From positions 1 to 9,351 of the forward strand of contig CAJXMQ010000033.1 of the NCBI GenBank assembly GCA_913056225.1: a stretch of 9,351 nucleotides of DNA, read 5' to 3'. The DNA is from an uncultured Micrococcales bacterium. Lineage in GTDB: Bacteria; Actinomycetota; Actinomycetes; Actinomycetales; Microbacteriaceae. A program made the position numbers and the translations under genes. This document shows, in pieces, positions 6,362 through 9,351 of the stretch; positions within the stretch are counted from its first letter, which is position 1, and every line of letters starts with the position of its first letter. The notes beneath the pieces were generated by a model that was not told the DNA's origin, did no database searches, and saw only the letters and a list, made by a program, of their open reading frames with translations.

Positions 6362-6881
6362 AAAATGGGACAACCTCGAGACGCCAGTGAAGGCCAGAGG
6401 AAGCTTTTTTAGTCGCCTAAGCATTTCTCAAGAGGGCATTGGCCGGGTCAGTGAAGGTTTTGCAAGGGCAATGGGCACCGGCGGGTTCTTGTTGGGAATG
6501 ACCCTGTTTGTGACTGTTTGGTTGAGCTGGAACACCCTGTCTCCAGAATCCTTGCAATTTGATCCGAGAGCTTTGAATTTCACGCTTTTGACCCTTATCT
6601 TGTCACTTCAAGCCTCCTACGCAGCACCCCTGATTTTGCTTGCTCAGAACCGTCAAGATGACCGCGACCGAGTCAAGTTTGAGCAGGACCGTCAGCGTGC
6701 TGAGCGAAACCTCAATGACACTGAATATTTGGCTCGTGAAGTCGCCGCCCTTAGGCTTGCCATAGAAGACATTGCAACCAAAGACTTCGTGCAAGATGAA
6801 ATGCAGCAGCTTCTGAAACAAATCGACTCAAGGCTTGATACAGGCAAAAATGACGGAAAGAATCCTAAAGGCTCTAAGTAA
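6354..6881 (+). CDS. DUF1003 two-helix membrane protein
   Basis: This 175-residue protein shows the family signature clearly. A first membrane helix (about 43-60, ending TVWLSWNTL) is followed by FDPRALNFTLLTLILSLQAS and a second helix (about 75-97) that ends in the hallmark AAPLILLAQNRQDDRDR. The rest (about 100-160) is a charged helical region, probably coiled coil, containing EYLAREVAALRLAIEDI and EMQQLLKQIDSRL. A basic tail (KNDGKNPKGSK) ends the chain. It probably lies in the inner membrane with the coiled coil in the cytoplasm. The family has no agreed function. Its start overlaps the stop of the MgtE_N/CBS gene by 8 bp with a strong ribosome binding site, and its end overlaps the start of mrp by 32 bp. 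This tight coupling suggests it partners the channel-less MgtE sensor. Confidence 0.9.
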   Translation: MARKWDNLETPVKARGSFFSRLSISQEGIGRVSEGFARAMGTGGFLLGMTLFVTVWLSWNTLSPESLQFDPRALNFTLLTLILSLQASYAAPLILLAQNRQDDRDRVKFEQDRQRAERNLNDTEYLAREVAALRLAIEDIATKDFVQDEMQQLLKQIDSRLDTGKNDGKNPKGSK

Positions 6882-7935
6882 TGTAATTGACCCTGAGCTC
6901 AGGCAACCAATTACTGAGCTAGGCATGGTCGGGACAGTTTCCGAAGACCCCGCAGAGGTTCAGATTAAGTTGACCATCGTCGGTTGTCCAGCTTCTCAAA
7001 AAATTGAGCGTGAAGTCAGAGAAGCGCTCGCGCCTCTAGGTGATTACGAAGTCGAGATGACAGTCATGACTAGCGATGAGCGCAATGAATTGAAAACAAA
7101 ATTGCGCAGTGGCAAGCCCATGAAGCACAATCCCTTCATTGAAGAATCCAACACGACCCGGATCATTTTCGTGGGAAGCGGCAAAGGCGGAGTTGGCAAG
7201 TCCACTCTTACAGCGAATTTGGCAGTGGGCCTGGCCGCGAAAGGACTGAAGGTCGGAGTCTTAGACGCAGACATCTTTGGATATTCAATTCCGGGACAGC
7301 TTGGCATTGATGAAAAACCAACAAAGGTCGATGAACTGATTCTTCCGCCAATTGCCTATGACGTAAGGGTTATCTCAATTGGCATGTTTGTTGAGAAAAA
7401 TCAGCCCGTTGGCTGGCGTGGGCCAATGCTGCATCGGGCAATTGAGCAATTTTTGACTGATGTCTATTGGGGTGATCTGGATTTCCTGCTGGTTGACCTG
7501 CCCCCCGGCACCGGCGATGTTGCAATCAGCCTTGGTCAGTTATTGCCAAAAGCTTTTTCACTTGTGGTCACCACCCCACAGCCTGCAGCCAGCGATGTTG
7601 CTGAAAGAAGTGGAGCAATCGGCTTACAGACAGGTCAGAAAATCTTGGGCGTAGTTGAAAACATGAGCTACTTAGAGCTAAATGGCAAGAAAAACTTTAT
7701 CTTCGGAAAAGGTGGTGGCCAGGCAGTTGCAGATCGCCTTACACAGGTTTCCGGTCAAGAGGTAAGGCTATTGGCTCAAATTCCAATGGACGAACAGCTG
7801 CGGGAGAATAGCGATAATGGCCAACCCAGCGCTGACCTTGCCCAATCGGGACCGGAGCTAACAAAGCTTGTTGAATATCTAAGCAAGATCCCAATTGGTC
7901 TTGACGGGAAGAAACTAAAGCTAAACCTCGGTTAA
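6850..7935 (+). CDS. mrp: Mrp/NBP35-type P-loop ATPase (Fe-S cluster carrier)
   Basis: This is a cytosolic P-loop NTPase of the Mrp/ApbC/NBP35 family, held to bind and hand over Fe-S clusters; 361 residues. Residues 1-80 form a MIP18/DUF59 domain (VIDPELRQPITELGMV; Cys46 in VGCPASQ). The ATPase domain carries the deviant Walker A GSGKGGVGKST (109-119, with Lys112 and Lys117), a DADIFGYSIP switch, the Mrp motif LLVDLPPGTGDV and VVENMSYLEL. The C-terminal CxxC that holds the bridging cluster in E. coli ApbC and yeast Nbp35 is absent, and Cys46 is the only cysteine in the protein. ATG 6850 is preferred over TTG 6835 because it gives the normal MTERILKAL start; the ribosome binding site is weak (AGG). 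It overlaps DUF1003 by 32 bp and lies 7 bp before the dehydrogenase gene, so it is probably mid-operon. Confidence 0.93.
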   Translation: MTERILKALSNVIDPELRQPITELGMVGTVSEDPAEVQIKLTIVGCPASQKIEREVREALAPLGDYEVEMTVMTSDERNELKTKLRSGKPMKHNPFIEESNTTRIIFVGSGKGGVGKSTLTANLAVGLAAKGLKVGVLDADIFGYSIPGQLGIDEKPTKVDELILPPIAYDVRVISIGMFVEKNQPVGWRGPMLHRAIEQFLTDVYWGDLDFLLVDLPPGTGDVAISLGQLLPKAFSLVVTTPQPAASDVAERSGAIGLQTGQKILGVVENMSYLELNGKKNFIFGKGGGQAVADRLTQVSGQEVRLLAQIPMDEQLRENSDNGQPSADLAQSGPELTKLVEYLSKIPIGLDGKKLKLNLG

Positions 7936-7942
7936 GTTCATC

Positions 7943-9351
7943 ATGAGCCAGACAATTGAGAACCAAAATCTGAAGAACCTAGACCAAGCCTTCGAATCAG
8001 CTGCTGAGGCTCAAAAACTATGGAGAGAATCTGGGTTTTCAACTCGTCGTTCTATATTTTTGAACTATCACGACAGCTTGAACGAAAACCAAGATTCGCT
8101 AATGAATACCCTCCAAGCAGAAACTGGCAAATCACGAAATCATGCCTTTGAGGAAATCACCGGCTCATTGGCTGGAATTCGCTATGTTGCTAACAATCTC
8201 AAAAAAGCTCTCAAGCCTCATAGTGCAAAACCCGGGATCCCCTTGGCCTTGAGTGTAAAGGTGGACTATCCGGCGGTCGGCATTGTCGGCGTTGTGACAC
8301 CTTGGAACTATCCATTGGCACTAACCATGCTGGATGTCATCCCCGCTCTCGCAGCGGGCAATGCAGTGGTTCAAAAAGCAGACGACAAGACAGTCAAAAC
8401 AATTATTGAAGCCAGAGATCTCGCGGAGCAAAACGGCTTGCCCAAAGGTTTGTGGCAGGTGGTGCACGGAGATAACGAGGTAATTGGAAACGGTCTGATT
8501 GACCGCTGTGATTACTTCGCTTTTACCGGCTCTACAGCAACCGGAAGAAAAGTTGCTCAGCGAGCGGCTGCTCGACTAATCGGTTTCTCAATGGAACTTG
8601 GTGGAAAAAATCCGGCCATTATTTTGAAGGGTGCGGATGTTGAAAAAACATCAGAGCGTTTACTGGCCTCCGTTATCGGAAACTCTGGTCAGTTGTGCGT
8701 GGCTACCGAAAGAGCTTATGTTCCCAAATCAGAAATTGCCCAATACACGGAAGCGTTGACCAAAAAGATTGAAAGCCTGAAGCTTGGAAGCTCAAATGTT
8801 TTTGATCATGACCTGGGTGCGTTGGTGAGTGCCGAGCAAACCTCAAGAGTTAGTGGGTTTCTTTCACGAGCAAAAGCTGCAGGGGCATCTGTCATTGGCG
8901 GCGAGATTGAAAGCAATGTAATCAGGCCAAGTGTTTTAGTTGGCGCCGCTCATGACTCTGAAATTGCGAGCCAAGAGGTTTTCGGACCGGTTCTCGCCCT
9001 AATTCCCTACGAGAACGTTGATCATGCCGTAGAAATGGCAAATGACACCGAATACGGCCTAAATGCGAGTGTTTTTGGAAACAAATCCGAAGCACAGAAG
9101 GTCGCTAAGAGATTACTGGCTGGAACAGTAAACATAAATGAGGGATATCGTGCCAGCATGGCCTCCCTTGATGCGCCAATGGGTGGCATGAAACAAAGTG
9201 GTGTTGGTAGACGAAATGGAATCCATGGCATTCGCAGATTCACAGAGCCAAGAACCATCGCCACCAACAACGGATTTGTTGAACTTCCCTCAAGAGGTGC
9301 TCAATACAACAAAATGGCACCCCTGATGGGAATGATTGCAAAGGTAATGAA
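7943..9351 (+). CDS. gabD2: Succinate-semialdehyde dehydrogenase, GabD2-like (3' end beyond window)
   Basis: The frame runs from ATG 7943 to the window end without a stop, giving 469 codons. It is an aldehyde dehydrogenase with the active site intact: TPWNYP (Asn122), MELGGKNP (Glu218), GNSGQLC (Cys252) and EVFGPV (Glu345). The C-terminal stretch GTVNINEGYRASMASLDAPMGGMKQSGVGRR and the tail ending YNKMAPLMGMIAKVM resemble mycobacterial GabD2, so the likely reaction is NADP-dependent oxidation of succinate semialdehyde to succinate. By that comparison only a few residues are missing at the 3' edge. The N-terminus is about 40 residues shorter than in GabD2: the first beta strands of the cofactor domain are absent, and an in-frame TAA at 7922 rules out an upstream start. 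The gene begins 7 bp after mrp. The dehydrogenase family is certain; substrate and symbol are inferred. Confidence 0.86.
   Translation, partial: MSQTIENQNLKNLDQAFESAAEAQKLWRESGFSTRRSIFLNYHDSLNENQDSLMNTLQAETGKSRNHAFEEITGSLAGIRYVANNLKKALKPHSAKPGIPLALSVKVDYPAVGIVGVVTPWNYPLALTMLDVIPALAAGNAVVQKADDKTVKTIIEARDLAEQNGLPKGLWQVVHGDNEVIGNGLIDRCDYFAFTGSTATGRKVAQRAAARLIGFSMELGGKNPAIILKGADVEKTSERLLASVIGNSGQLCVATERAYVPKSEIAQYTEALTKKIESLKLGSSNVFDHDLGALVSAEQTSRVSGFLSRAKAAGASVIGGEIESNVIRPSVLVGAAHDSEIASQEVFGPVLALIPYENVDHAVEMANDTEYGLNASVFGNKSEAQKVAKRLLAGTVNINEGYRASMASLDAPMGGMKQSGVGRRNGIHGIRRFTEPRTIATNNGFVELPSRGAQYNKMAPLMGMIAKVM

Noticed and set aside
9022..9270. Minus-strand open frame of 82 codons near the right edge
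   Set aside because: It is antisense to the conserved C-terminal part of the aldehyde dehydrogenase, which is clearly the coding frame.

Overview
The window looks like ordinary chromosome from a compact-genome actinobacterium. I favour a small aquatic Microbacteriaceae-type ("Luna"-like) lineage. This rests on characteristic actinobacterial protein families: a ferritin-like protein beside an RhlE-type helicase, a YflT-domain stress protein, a pore-less PRC/MgtE_N/CBS protein, DUF1003, a cysteine-poor Mrp and a GabD2-type dehydrogenase. It also rests on moderate GC by eye (not calculated) and almost no intergenic DNA. The genus is inference. I see no RNA genes, CRISPR array, insertion sequence, phage gene or attachment site, and no gene-free stretch longer than about 50 bases.

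Layout. Left (1-2317): a small two-helix membrane protein (+) meets a ferritin-like protein (-) tail to tail. The ferritin-like gene is divergent from an RhlE-type DEAD-box RNA helicase (+). Middle (2287-4580): a PHP-family phosphoesterase (-) overlaps the helicase tail to tail and is divergent from an Xaa-Pro aminopeptidase (+). Right (4560-9351): a YflT-type general stress membrane protein (-) overlaps the aminopeptidase tail to tail. It is divergent from a four-gene + strand run: a PRC-barrel/MgtE_N/CBS protein, a DUF1003 membrane protein, the Mrp P-loop ATPase and a GabD2-type succinate-semialdehyde dehydrogenase, which is cut by the window end.

Organisation. Strands alternate, all three convergent pairs overlap at their stops, and the three divergent pairs are separated by only about 32-47 bp. 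In each divergent gap the minus-strand gene has a -10-like hexamer exactly 6 nt before its start codon and no Shine-Dalgarno, as expected for leaderless mRNA. The plus-strand partner starts after a purine-rich ribosome binding site, clear for two genes and weak for the third. This pattern moves several start codons: helicase TTG 1028, ferritin-like GTG 991, aminopeptidase ATG 3225 and Mrp ATG 6850.

How the genes may work together. The left half leans towards RNA and nucleotide metabolism (helicase, MiaE-like ferritin fold, PHP phosphatase/exonuclease) plus peptide recycling. The right half looks like a magnesium- or stress-responsive envelope module joined to Fe-S maturation. Its least understood part is a cytosolic MgtE sensor without a channel, encoded with a DUF1003 membrane protein and opposite the YflT protein. 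The individual families are known; the joint function is not established.
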